A stretch of 64,000 bases of DNA. Source: Volutella citrinella. Its lineage: Eukaryota; Ascomycota; Sordariomycetes; Hypocreales; Nectriaceae. Positions 21,662-31,872 of this stretch are shown here, piece after piece. The stretch covers positions 434,001 through 498,000 of the forward strand of contig JAWZSP010000002.1 in the NCBI GenBank assembly GCA_034401135.1, read 5' to 3'. Position numbers and translations under genes: made by a program. Below the pieces are notes generated by a model. The model was not told the DNA's origin and ran no database searches. It was given only the letters and a program-made list of their open reading frames with translations. Each line of letters starts with the position of its first letter. Position 1 is the stretch's first letter.

Positions 21662-22636
21662 ATGGCACCCCGTTGGATTCAAGTTATCCTCCCCATCTGC
21701 CTCGTCGCATTCCCAGCACGAGCGATCCGAAACGACTTCGGCTTCTACCCGTCCAGCGCCCAAGACTGCCTCACACAAGCCGCCAACGATGTCGAGTGCA
21801 CAACGGGCACCCGGTCGGAGCTGAACACCTGTCTCTGCGGCAACAACAACGACTTCATCACCAACGCTGCCAAGTGCATGGGCACCGAGGGCGCCTCGAG
21901 CGAGGATGTAGCCAAGACGTTTGAGACGATGGATCAGGCCTGCAAGGACTCCAAGACGCCCATGGCGGTCGACAAGAAGAAGTTTGAGGATGCTGCTCAG
22001 AAGGGAGCTCAGGACGCCGCGGCGACGAAGAGCGCTAAGGATAGCAAGGACGAGGCGGCCAAGACATCTGGTGGCTCTGCAAAGTCGACCGGAAACGAGG
22101 CCGTTGCAAAGGACGATGGCGGGCTTTCGACCGGCGCCAAGGCTGGAATCGGTGCGGGTATTGGCGCCGTTGGCCTGTTGATCATCGGCATGGTCGTCTT
22201 CATGCTCCTCCGCCGCCGCAGAAAGAACAATACCATCGCCACACCATCGACAGTTCCCACGCAAATCGACCCGACCCAGCTGGGAGCTTACCCGGCCGTT
22301 CATCCAGGAACCACACCTTCGCCCATGACGTCCATGACCCCCGACAACAAATCAGCTTGGACATCTCCAGCGCCGTCTGCCTTGACTCCCCAGCCCTGGG
22401 GCACGCCCGCTCAGCAAAACGGACCCTACGCCCCGCCGGGGGTCCAGATGTCGCAGGTCCCGCCAGGATATCCGGTCGCCGTTCCGCCAATGTATCCCAC
22501 GCCACCGCCTGTGCAGCCTCCCCCGGTTCACCAGGTGTTTGAGATGGAAAACACGCAAACCACCCCGCCGCCTCCTCCGCAGAACGCGGCAGTGGAGATG
22601 CCGGCATCACCAGCTGCAGACACCAGCAAGAAATGA
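21662..22636 (+). CDS. CFEM-like single-pass membrane protein with proline-rich tail
   Basis: Intronless, 324 residues. A signal peptide (residues 1-21, ending AFPARA) is followed by a Cys-containing domain with six Cys at about 36, 46, 57, 59, 72 and 94, spaced like a CFEM domain but with two Cys fewer than the usual eight. A Lys/Ala/Asp-rich stalk leads to one transmembrane helix at about 161-183, then a stop-transfer RRRRK and a cytosolic tail of about 140 residues rich in Pro, Gln and Thr with PPPP runs. This is a type I membrane topology. Such proteins in fungi are thought to act as surface sensors or adhesion/haem-related proteins, but no function is proven for this one. The ATG at 21662 directly precedes the signal peptide; the frame is open further upstream without a better start. 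Confidence 0.85.
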   Translation: MAPRWIQVILPICLVAFPARAIRNDFGFYPSSAQDCLTQAANDVECTTGTRSELNTCLCGNNNDFITNAAKCMGTEGASSEDVAKTFETMDQACKDSKTPMAVDKKKFEDAAQKGAQDAAATKSAKDSKDEAAKTSGGSAKSTGNEAVAKDDGGLSTGAKAGIGAGIGAVGLLIIGMVVFMLLRRRRKNNTIATPSTVPTQIDPTQLGAYPAVHPGTTPSPMTSMTPDNKSAWTSPAPSALTPQPWGTPAQQNGPYAPPGVQMSQVPPGYPVAVPPMYPTPPPVQPPPVHQVFEMENTQTTPPPPPQNAAVEMPASPAADTSKK

Positions 22637-22859
22637 GCACGATATAGCCATTGGTGTGATGAGCCAGAGTGGGTAAAAGCGTTTGGAGAGTTTGAGAGCG
22701 AGTTTTCGCAGATGGTAGGATAATAGGATGAGGGGGAGCCGCTGGAATCTGGGAATTCATGTTCCTGTAATCATACATCCTTATTTACTTGACAACTATT
22801 TACACTGTGTCCAACCAATGATCCAAATCCCACCTCAGTGTTATAAACTATTCAAGCCT

Positions 22860-24839
22860 CTATGCCAGCTCATGCACTGGCGCCGGCTGAGCCGGTTCAA
22901 CCGAAACTTCTTCTCTCAGCCCAACGTTGACAATCATCAGGTAGACAAAGTCCTGTACGCACCATTAGTAACACACTCCTTGGGAGGAGCAATGGTTACT
23001 CACCTCATGGAAAATTTTCTTTAAATGGTTGGGTGGCTGTTGCTTGGGGGCACTACCTGAAGTCGTTGACTGGTGGGCGTTGGCTTCTGAACCGCTAGCT
23101 TCCGTCGCCGGCTGGGGGTCTCCTCGTGGCTGTTTCATTTCGTTTTCAAGTTCTGCTGATTTTGCTTGTGGCGCCTTTTCCTGCTTTCCTGATTCTCGCT
23201 CATTTGGTCGCTGGGCACCCTCAGCCTTGTTCGAGTCTTTCTCGTCGTGCGCCTTCGTCTCGTCCTCTTCATCAGCCTCCCGGTTCTTCGTTTCCCTCTT
23301 CTCTGCCTTGGCCCGCTTCTTTTCTTCCTCTCTCTTCTTTTCGTCTTCTTTTTTCTCTGCTTTTAATCGTTTCTTCTCTTCCTCCTTTTTTTTCTCGTCC
23401 TTCTTCTTTTCCTCCTTTGCCCGTTTCTTCTCTTCTTCCTTCTGCTTCTCCTCCTCCTTCTTCTGCTGCTTCTCCTCCTCTTTAGCCTGTTTCTTCTCCC
23501 TTTCCACTTCCCTTTTTCTTTCCTTTTGTTTCAGTCTTTCCTGGATACGTCCTCCGCTAAGGAATGCTGTGAGGTCTCCACTGGCGGCCGGATGTTTCGG
23601 GTCAGCGTAGCGAGAGCGGAATTCAGGGGTCGGCAGTAGCTTGGACATGGGAGTGTCGCTGTCCTTCCATATCAATTTGGCCTGTGCACGCTTATCGATG
23701 TAATTTTCGATGAAGTCGTCAGCTCGATCAGCTTTGTTCTTCTTCTTCTTTTTCTTCCCTTCGGTTTCTTCGGCTGCGTCAGTTTGGTCAATTTCTGGGA
23801 AGATGAGGGGAGCAGACTCGTCAGCCGCAAAGCTGCCACTGTATGGCCTGATGACGTGATTCATCTGTTTTCCGATTCCATCTATGCCTTCTCTTCTAGC
23901 CTCCTTGTTCAAAAGCATGTTTTTCAAGGCGCCTTCCAATTTGACAGGCGAGCCGGCCTGGGCCCCGACGTCAGCAACATTGACGGTGCGGACGAGCTCC
24001 TCGTCGCTGGCGTCAGGATCCCATGTTACAACCAGGCAAGCTAGGCCACGGGGAAGAAAGAATTCGGCATTGATCGAGTCAAGAAATCTGTTGGATTGAA
24101 AACGGCTGTGAGCCTCCATTGCCGCAGCGGTGAGGACCTCCAGGCCCACCCCGAGGAGCATGCTTGCGGGCTCGGGCATCGCCTCTCCTACCAGGCCAAT
24201 CAAGTTGACTGATTGAAGCCATGGGTTAGGTATCAGAGACTTGTTGAAAGTTTCGATGAGGTCGAGGAACGTGGCCTGGTCGATGCCTACATCTTCCAGG
24301 ACGGGTGCGTAGGCCCGCATGAAACCTCTCTGTCTGTTCTTGGGCCGCCTCTGAGCGATTATCACGGGGAGCGGCAATCCCTGCTCCGATTTGACGACAT
24401 TTTCAGATGGGTGTCGATTCAGAAAGGCTCTGGCAAATGATTTGGAGTCTTTCGGTGACTCTGCCTCCGGGTCTGGGTCCTGCTTTGTTGCTTCATCCGA
24501 CATTCGCGACGCATCTTGACTGCTGACCCCGTCGCCAGCATCCTTCTTATCTATTGAACCCTGCCGTGGTGAGTCGCTGGGTCCGGCGACTGTGGTTCCC
24601 TTCGCTTTTGCAGGGGACTCTTCCGGCAGGTCATTTGGCTGGTCGGGCTGATGCGGGCCTTTGGCCTTTTTCTTTTCGCGGTGGTAATGAATTGCCTCGG
24701 ATGCGAGGCCGATGGTCGCGGCGACAGTCCTAATGAGGTCCTCGACGATGTCGTCGTCAGAGTCCTTCTTGGGCTTTGCCTTCTTGGTGGTTACGTTCGG
24801 GGGATTCTGGGCTTCATTGGGAGTCTGGGTCGCCATCAT
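22860..24839 (-). CDS. Conserved fungal protein of unknown function with long KE-rich coiled coil
   Basis: Two exons, 24839-23004 and 22952-22860, giving 642 residues. An acidic/polar N-terminus (PKKDSDDDIVEDLIRTVAAT) leads to a conserved-looking central domain at about residues 130-390, which begins LPVIIAQRRPKNRQRGFMRA and contains hydrophobic GEAMPEPASMLLGVGLEVLT; a basic KKKKKK patch follows. Residues of about 480-570 form a highly charged Lys/Glu/Arg coiled coil made of short EEKKR-type repeats. The last intron (GTGAGT...CAG) removes an in-frame stop and adds DFVYLMIVNVGLREEVSVEP. I remember the central region from many uncharacterised Pezizomycotina proteins but know of no function. A cytosolic or membrane-associated scaffold is one possibility. 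The first ATG of a doublet at 24839/24836 was taken as start. Confidence 0.8.
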
Positions 24840-26910
24840 GTTGTTCCTCGAGGGCAATGGCCGGTGCGCAAGGGGCGAAGGTGTTGGGGGACAGATGCGA
24901 TGTTGATTGATCTCATGCAGCGACAGTGGATTCTCGAGGCCTTTAAGCAAATGCGCCAGACCTGGCAGATCCAAGAATGCACTCTGTAACCGCGTTGCGC
25001 ATCCAAGCGCGCTGCCAAGCACTCAGCCGAGTGACACGCCGACACCTCACGCAGCGCTGGAGGGCTGGTGGGAAGCAGACTTTAGGGATGGCGCGCTACA
25101 GCTACAGGCTACAGCCACCTGTAGCGCTCTGGCGGCGGGCGCTGTGGTGGTACCGGAACTCGCGCCCCGCGGGAAGCGACTCCACCCACGTCATCGCATA
25201 TTCAATCTCCAGCCAGAGGAGCTGTAGTGTTATCATGATGCCGATAAGATATTCCGATTCTAGAACGATTGCTATATTGCATTCCCACCAAATTGGCACG
25301 CTTCGTAGGTCTTCCGCTTTCGCCGCCAGCGTTCGACGGCATTGGATAAGCTCTTCAGAACGTGAGCAATAACAATCGCTACTAGTATTCAGGACCTACG
25401 GAAGAAAAACCCAGCCAGAAGTAGCGAATTGCTCAAAGATTTATGCTTAATTACTACCCTGTTCAACACCGGGGATTAGACGGAACGATTGTGATCATAT
25501 GGGCGGCAACGATGCGGATCGACCTTTTGTCCTTAGCCTAGGGTAAGGAATTTTGGATTGGTGACGGGATGATCTTATCCGAAGGCAACTCGTGTAGGAC
25601 CACTGGTGCACCACACCTAGCCACCCACTGCCCCACTGGCTGTGCAGTGCTGTGGCTCAGATTGGGGCAGTGCCACAAAGCGACGCAGCATTGATGGGAT
25701 CCGCGGGGCGAGAACCCGGAGCCGATGGGAGGAACTCGGGACCGACAACCAGGACAAGGTTGAGTGATGATTTTCAGTGATGAGAAGTTGAGGGAATATT
25801 AACTCTCGCTATCAGTTGCTGGGCGAACTTGGTCGAAGAGGAAATTCGCATTCTCGTCCCCAGCGTGCCTCCGCCAAGGGGAGACCCTGGTAGGGTGGAC
25901 CAGTGCCAAGGGCCAAGGCAGGGAGACATCAGGCACACTCGGCCTGGCGAAGATGACGGGGAAATTGTCAAATGCCTTTCTCGCGAGATCCTTGCCCATT
26001 TCATGCGACGTCAAGGTTCAGCGTCATTGAGAAAAGAAATGACTCGGCGGGTGATGGTCAGCAGCGACTTTTCGCCAAGAAATGATATGGGGAGTTTTGG
26101 GTCTGTAGGCAGACTGACGGATCAAACAGCCCAGGCTCTGCTCGGTCGTGCTTGATCATGCGCTGGTCGGCCAAGGTCTGCTTGAGGCGGCCATGCATCC
26201 GCTTCCAGAAGGCAGCAGCCTGGTGACCGTCTTGGCCATCCACCAGTCCACCCGCCAAGGATTGGCTCGCTGGCCCATCGGGCCTTGCATCCAACGGCAT
26301 AGCCCTACAAGGCTTTGACTGCTGTCGCTGCCACGGTGCTCTCCACATGCGCATTTGCCTCTTCGGTTGTTTCCCCATCCAGCTACCGAGCCGAGACGAG
26401 ACGTTGGCACTGCTAAGTTTAGCCTGGAGTATCTGGGGTCGGAGCCGGCTACTCCTTGCTGTGATGGGCGCATGAATCCCTCCATGGGGCAAACACCGCT
26501 TGTTGGCCCATCCCTGCCATGTCCGCTTCGAGCATCGCCCGGCGAGGTGCACTTGGCGCATGGCCTGGTGGCCAGTCAACAGTGCCGTCACAGACTCACA
26601 GCTTGAGCGAATCCTGCTGATGGTGATTTTCGACGACCCGCCACCCCACAGCGAGCAGTAGGGCTCGTTTCATCTTGGCGCTGTTGGCTCGCCGTGTGCG
26701 GCTGAGGATCCTCCAAGGCTCCAAGACAGCACCGCCCCATCATCACGACCAGGATCCTCAGAGCCTGACCCAACAGCATGCAGATTCAGCCTGATTATAA
26801 GAACCGCCGCAACAAGCCCAGCCTCGTTCTAGACGATTCAACACAAGCTCCAAGTCAATCACCAAAAAGCGCACTCAGCTGCCACACGCCCATCCAATTC
26901 CACCTTCACA
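24840..26910. other. Intergenic region, no supportable gene
   Basis: About 2.1 kb between divergent genes. Frames on both strands around 25770-26600 overlap each other and show no family sequence. The right end holds the promoter of the GPI-type protein. Confidence 0.55.
26795..26801 (+). promoter_or_regulatory. TATA-like box of the GPI-type secreted protein
   Basis: An ATTATAAG element lies about 115 bp upstream of the ATG at 26911. Confidence 0.45.
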
Positions 26911-27531
26911 ATGCGTTCTACCACCGTCGCCGTCTTCATCTCCGCCCTCGCCGGCTCCGCACTGGCCAGCCCGACCGACGCCGCCAACCCTGTCCCCGGC
27001 TTCACACCCTGGAGCGCCTTCGCCTCGCCCTTGCTCGAGAAGCGCGACGCCGCGGACGACGCCCGGTGCATGCTCAAGGCCATCCAAGACCTGTCCATCA
27101 AGAACGTCCACACCCGAGTGCAGTCCTGGGGCAACGACCAGCTCTCGTCAAGCGGCGGCCTGTTTGGCGCCGCGACCAAGTCCGAGGACTGCACCATGAC
27201 CGCGCCCGCCTCCATCTCGGACGACCTGATGAAGTACATGTCCGACTACTCGAAGTGGATCGGCGAGTACAAGCAGTCGGCCGAGGCCTACAAGCCCGCC
27301 GAGAGCTGCAAGAAGAAGTTCACCATTCCCGTCGGTCAGCTCTGCACCGAGGACCGCGTCGTCGTCTTTACCCAGCGCGGTGCTGCGACCCCGGCCGCTA
27401 CCAAGAACCTTGGAAAGATGCCTGTGCCGACTGAACCCGTGGTTGTCGGCGCCAACTCTGCCTCTCGCCCAGGCGCCATCTCAGTCGCTGGCCTCGGTCT
27501 TGTTGGCGTGGCTGGATACCTCCTGTTTTAA
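26911..27531 (+). CDS. Small secreted, probably GPI-anchored protein
   Basis: Intronless, 206 residues. Residues 1-19 (MRSTTVAVFISALAGSALA) form a signal peptide. A Kex2-like KR site follows at about residue 49 (LLEKRDAADD), and the mature part has four Cys in two likely pairs. The C-terminus is a hydrophobic tail (SVAGLGLVGVAGYLLF) after a small-residue stretch GANSASRPG, which is the layout of a GPI-attachment signal. The mature domain (residues 50-165) resembles proteins annotated as infection-structure-specific in plant and insect pathogens, but I hold that only weakly. Expected place: cell wall or outer face of the plasma membrane. High third-position GC suggests strong expression. Confidence 0.85.
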   Translation: MRSTTVAVFISALAGSALASPTDAANPVPGFTPWSAFASPLLEKRDAADDARCMLKAIQDLSIKNVHTRVQSWGNDQLSSSGGLFGAATKSEDCTMTAPASISDDLMKYMSDYSKWIGEYKQSAEAYKPAESCKKKFTIPVGQLCTEDRVVVFTQRGAATPAATKNLGKMPVPTEPVVVGANSASRPGAISVAGLGLVGVAGYLLF

Positions 27532-27971
27532 TTAGAGTCGCGCATACCATGGAACGAGAATACGAATTTCTTTGGGCCCTCGATACCAAATCTTCCGGGT
27601 TGTTTTGTTACGCCGGCGTTGCTTGAGTTTCTATCGCTAGAGTAGGACCACACTTCTGAACAAAATACCACACTGTTCGCACAAGATTCATTATGCTGTC
27701 CGCTACTAGTGAACCTAGCCATGACTAACTCCGTCAAGTGTTGCTTCTTCAAGGCACGTTTGAAGCTATTCCAAGAACTATATCCCTGCTACGCACCCCG
27801 TTGCCTCTTGCTGCGGCCAGCTCGATAACCCGTCTCCTAAGTGAGATGCAAGCGGCTTCCCACACCAATACGTCGAATTACGAGTCTTCCGTTGCATAGA
27901 CAGAGGTATTAATAAACTCCCTGCTTATGCGAGATCAAGTTGGCTGTCTCTGCACGTTCTGCTTCCAGAAC
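27532..27971. other. Convergent intergenic region
   Basis: 440 bp between the convergent GPI-type protein and acyl-CoA dehydrogenase genes; it should carry the 3' ends of both. Nothing else seen. Confidence 0.6.
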
Positions 27972-29321
27972 CTACAGCTTCGGACCAGCCTTCATCAACG
28001 CCAACTCCTGCCGTATGGACAGATCCGCCAGAATCTCTTCGCTCCCACCACCAACAACCTGAATCTCGTTAGCCATCTCGTCATCCGCAAGAACAAGCCC
28101 GGCACGTACCAGCATGCGCAGATCGCGCGTAATCTGCTCAACCGTGGCCCCCACGCCACCCCTCTGGTATCCCGCACCACCAAAGATCTGCTGAGCCTCC
28201 CTCGCCGCCAGCTCCAGCATCTGGCCGCCCTGAACCTTGAGCAGTGCGATGGGGCTCGCAATCTCGGGCTCCTGCCAGCCGAGCGGCGAGCTGTTGACCT
28301 GGAACGTGATCTGCTCCAGCCACGCCCAGTGGGCCTCGACGCGGTGCGCGACCTCTGTCAGCTTGCGCCGGATTACCTGGTTGCTCATGAGTGGGCGTCC
28401 GAATGTCTTGCGCCTGAGAGCATAGGAGAAGGCGAGGGCCAGGCACGTTCTGCTCTTGCGGTTGCATCCGACGGCCAAGAGAAAACGCTCTCGGTTGAAG
28501 TTCTTCATGATGACGGGGAAGCCCTTGTTTTCCTTGCCGAGGAGGTTCTCTACCGGGACGCGTACATCTTCGAGGTCGATCATGCAGCTGCCGCCGGCAT
28601 TTTGCCCGCTGTTTCTTATCTTTGTTCGAGTCACGCCCGGCGAGTCTAGTGGAATCACAAGAACAGATATGCCACTGATTCCCCCTCCTCCAGTCCTGAC
28701 GGCGGTGGTCATGTGTGTGGCCCATGGCGATCCGGTGATCCATTTCTTGGCTCCGTTGACGATGTAAAACTTGCCATCCGACGACCGCTTGGCTGTGGTC
28801 GTCAGGCCTGCAACGTCTGAGCCGCCTGTGGGTTCCGTGATTCCTAGGCAGAAACTGGTTTGTCTAGAGAATAGACCGGGCAGCCACTTTTTCTTCTGCT
28901 CTTCAGTTCCGTAGTGAATAATCGGCGGGAGGCCGATCGAGGAAGCACCACCGCTGAGAGCTATCGTGACGCCTCCCTCGACTCGACTGAGCTCGTCTGA
29001 TAGGATCAAGAAGTGGAACGGGTCCAATTCTCCATAGGGAATGCCGCCCAGCAGGGGAATAGAGGACGGCCGATACTGGCCAGGGACATCCTCAAACGGA
29101 ATACCAGACTGAATGAATTTCATCCGTGCTTCATCGGGCACATCGCCGGCTTCCTCCCAGTCCAATGCCCAAGGCAAGATGTTGGTATCGACATACGAGC
29201 GGACAGCGTCTCGCAGGGCGCGATGTGACTGGTTGTAGTAGGGCGAGTCCGAGGAGCGATACCACGCGGGCTCACTCCACGGGATGCTCGCGTCGATGTC
29301 AAGTTTCGGGTCGGCTGGCAT
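27972..29321 (-). CDS. Acyl-CoA dehydrogenase family flavoenzyme
   Basis: Intronless, 449 residues from the first in-frame ATG at 29321. N-terminal helical domain to about residue 150, then the FAD/substrate segment FCLGITEPTGGSDVAGLTTT and KKWITGSPWATHM. The beta-domain has VPVENLLGKENKGFPVIMKN, and the C-terminal helical domain has RRKTFGRPLMSNQVIRRKL and QQIFGGAGYQRGG. These enzymes oxidise acyl-CoA thioesters to enoyl-CoA with FAD. Where classic members carry the catalytic Glu in a YEGT-like motif, this protein has IQVVGGGSEEIL, so the base may lie elsewhere, as in long-chain and isovaleryl enzymes, or the substrate may be unusual. The protein has no obvious mitochondrial presequence or C-terminal SKL. 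The frame is open upstream but holds no earlier ATG. Confidence 0.92.
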   Translation of the reverse strand: MPADPKLDIDASIPWSEPAWYRSSDSPYYNQSHRALRDAVRSYVDTNILPWALDWEEAGDVPDEARMKFIQSGIPFEDVPGQYRPSSIPLLGGIPYGELDPFHFLILSDELSRVEGGVTIALSGGASSIGLPPIIHYGTEEQKKKWLPGLFSRQTSFCLGITEPTGGSDVAGLTTTAKRSSDGKFYIVNGAKKWITGSPWATHMTTAVRTGGGGISGISVLVIPLDSPGVTRTKIRNSGQNAGGSCMIDLEDVRVPVENLLGKENKGFPVIMKNFNRERFLLAVGCNRKSRTCLALAFSYALRRKTFGRPLMSNQVIRRKLTEVAHRVEAHWAWLEQITFQVNSSPLGWQEPEIASPIALLKVQGGQMLELAAREAQQIFGGAGYQRGGVGATVEQITRDLRMLVRAGLVLADDEMANEIQVVGGGSEEILADLSIRQELALMKAGPKL

Positions 29322-30063
29322 TTTGCAAGACCTACGGATGATGTGGGAATATGTAGGACACGAGTAAGATTTATGTCGTGAGATTGAAGATGACCCCGCC
29401 TCGTCAAATGCTACTTCCGAGGCACGGTGGTTGGATGGTGCTAGCTTACGGCTGTGGCTGGCATGACGCAAGGGGTATGGACTGGGGAGCTGAGGGGTAG
29501 AGGGCGTGAGGCTGGGAGTGCTGCTGAACAGCCTGAACTACACAAGCGTCGACCCTATTAGGTGTTCTCTCTAAGGCTGAGTGGCGCATCATCACTCATG
29601 TTATGTTCTCTTACTATGAAAATTCGCTAATAATCACATTGAGGCATGGTGCAAGTCAACACCCTTCTTATGCAAATGGCAGTCGTCACCTGGCGAGCGT
29701 CCTGGTCAGCCTCGGTAGCCTACTGCTTTGGGCAATTAAATACAGGGTTAAACGAGCAGCTGCTTCATGTGATATCGACAGCCCCCATCCTGAACCCTTC
29801 CCTTGATAGCATTCTGAATGATCCGTAAAGTGTCTTTTCACACCTGTATGCGGTAACATGCTTTTGCTTATTTAAAATTGATGGTATAGATTGTCCTAGC
29901 TTTTTGTGACCTCCCAAGCATTGATACCCACCCATCGTCTATGCTGACGATTCTAAAAACTTCATCGAGAACAACGGTAAGATAGAGTACATAAGGGAAG
30001 AGGTAAGTAGACGGTATCTCGGTCCAACACCTTTAAGCAACCGACGTCCAGTCCACTCCAGAG
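29322..30063. other. Intergenic region, no gene seen
   Basis: About 740 bp holding the promoter of the acyl-CoA dehydrogenase and the 3' flank of the sulfotransferase-like gene. Only short frames occur. Confidence 0.6.
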
Positions 30064-30885
30064 CTACCTCGTCACAATCCAGCAGGCCATGCCTGCTGTC
30101 CCTATCGACATGGCCCACGGTAGGAGCGCCACGGCTGCCTCGGCGAAATGGCCCCTGATTATTTTGCGCGACGTGGCCTTCAGCTCCGCCCCGTCGTTCT
30201 TGCGCGGGAACGGCTGGTTCGGCACCTCCTTGCCGAGAAACTCGCACAACGGCTCCCAGCCATCCCCGAGCCGGTACTGTAGTAGCTGGTCCTTGGGGAC
30301 GGCCTGCTCAATCCTCTCGTAGTGTCGATCGTACACCACCCTCGAATTCTTGCGGATATCGCTGACTTGTTTCGCATTGAAAAAGCCGAGGATGCCCTTT
30401 CGCATGGCGGAGATGACTTCGTGGCCCAGGAAAAGATGCACAGAGTGGATGAGGATTTCGGCTGTCGGGCTCCATAGTCCGGGAAGCACCGAATCCTCGA
30501 CACTCTTAATCCAGGAATCGTAGTCTCTCCTCCACAGAATCACCTTGGCGTCGGGATATGCCTCGATGAGCTGTAAGCTGAATAGGCCGGCCAGGTCGGT
30601 GGCAGCCTCACTGGAGCCGAGCACCTCGTCCCACTCCTCACGCTTGAATGGTTGGCCGGTATAGGTGGGTAATACTGGAAAAGTCGCATCTGCCGCACGG
30701 CTTAAAACGTGCCAATCCTCCTTGCTGTTCAGTGCGTTGATTGTATGGTACACGTTCTGGTAGCCTAGTGTTCGGAGGGCCTCTGCTATGGAGTAGGTTC
30801 CTGACCGAGGTAGTCCGAGAGCCAGGACTTTCATCTCACGCTTGGGCTTTGCTTCAGGCAAAGAGCCGGCCTCGAACTCGGCCAT
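30064..30885 (-). CDS. Sulfotransferase-like P-loop protein with C-terminal membrane anchor
   Basis: Intronless, 273 residues. The P-loop-like phosphosulfate-binding motif is LGLPRSGTYSIAEALRTLGY at about residues 22-41. TDLAGLFSLQLIEAYPDAKV, ILWRRDYDSWIKSVEDS and GDGWEPLCEFLGKEVPNQPF follow, all landmarks of the fungal sulfotransferase_4 family (often mislabelled NAD-dependent epimerase). The last about 20 residues (ALLPWAMSIGTAGMACWIV) form one hydrophobic helix ending in TR, so the protein is probably tail-anchored with its catalytic part facing the cytosol. Members are presumed to move a sulfate from PAPS, but fungal substrates are mostly unknown. Length matches the family (about 250-290). 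Confidence 0.87.
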   Translation of the reverse strand: MAEFEAGSLPEAKPKREMKVLALGLPRSGTYSIAEALRTLGYQNVYHTINALNSKEDWHVLSRAADATFPVLPTYTGQPFKREEWDEVLGSSEAATDLAGLFSLQLIEAYPDAKVILWRRDYDSWIKSVEDSVLPGLWSPTAEILIHSVHLFLGHEVISAMRKGILGFFNAKQVSDIRKNSRVVYDRHYERIEQAVPKDQLLQYRLGDGWEPLCEFLGKEVPNQPFPRKNDGAELKATSRKIIRGHFAEAAVALLPWAMSIGTAGMACWIVTR

Positions 30886-31872
30886 CCTTGTCTTCGGAGG
30901 ACTTTGGAATGATCCAGTGGAGTTGGTAAGCGCAGCTGCGGGCTCTGATTGCAGGGTGTTGTGGGCGAGACTGGCTGAACAATGAGGCGGCGACTAATAA
31001 TTGGGAACGGAGCAGGTACTTGTGCGCCCCGGTATCCAGGAGCTTGGGCTTACCTTGCTTTGGAGTTTGTATATATAAACCTCTAAACAGGGTCCATGGT
31101 CCCTCTACGAGTAGGAATGTCGTCTAATTGTCATCCGACATATGCATCCCTATAGGGACAATATGGTGTCCCGCTGCAGTCTCGTACTCAAATATCGAGA
31201 CACGCTGCACATCTGAACACGTATGTGACTTTGGATGAAGGAATGCAGCGGTTGTGAGAGTCAGACATTGAAAGCTCTACAGAAACACGGGATGCTGTCA
31301 TGCTGAGACACGTCGATTGACGCCGAGTGAGATGCCGTGATCAACAGGGCCCACCAACTGTGATACAGGAGAGCCAGTGCAAGGATCTCACGCCTTCTGA
31401 CAAGATTGACGAGGCCTTTGTTCATGAATCGTGAGGACTGGGTCGGAGGGACCAGGCAAGACTCAGAGGCAACACGCAATAACTGATAGCTGATGACATG
31501 ATGGCGGTCCCAGAAGTTGGCCTCGCTCCGAGCCTGGGGCCGTTAAGCTGGATCATGACGTGGGGTGTTGCGTCATGTCTCATATCCCTTCTCCGAGTCC
31601 CGCTGCCGGGACGTTGCCTGGTTACCTGACCGGTCACAGGCCCGCGGACAATTGATCAGTAGAATACCGTCCATTCTCGTAGTAGCTGCTTTTATGGAGC
31701 TGATCCCCCGGCCAAACCCACGCTGTGTCAATAAAAATGGAAACGTCTGATGACATTGTGGGCTACGAGATGCTCCTTGACGGCCGACCTCCCGTCTCCT
31801 TCGTCCGCACACAAATAAGCACACATACCGGCGGTCGCTCTTTCAATCGTACATGGGGTTCTTCAACATTCT
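30886..31872. other. Intergenic region with promoter of the sulfotransferase-like gene
   Basis: About 1 kb, no supportable gene. The left end includes the promoter of the leftward gene. Confidence 0.6.
31070..31079 (-). promoter_or_regulatory. TATA-like element of the sulfotransferase-like gene
   Basis: A TATATAT run lies about 185 bp upstream of the minus-strand ATG at 30885, at the far end of usual TATA spacing. Confidence 0.4.

Noticed and set aside
26058..26591. 177-codon minus-strand frame
   Set aside because: Overlapping frames on both strands, no family sequence, and position in a divergent promoter region.
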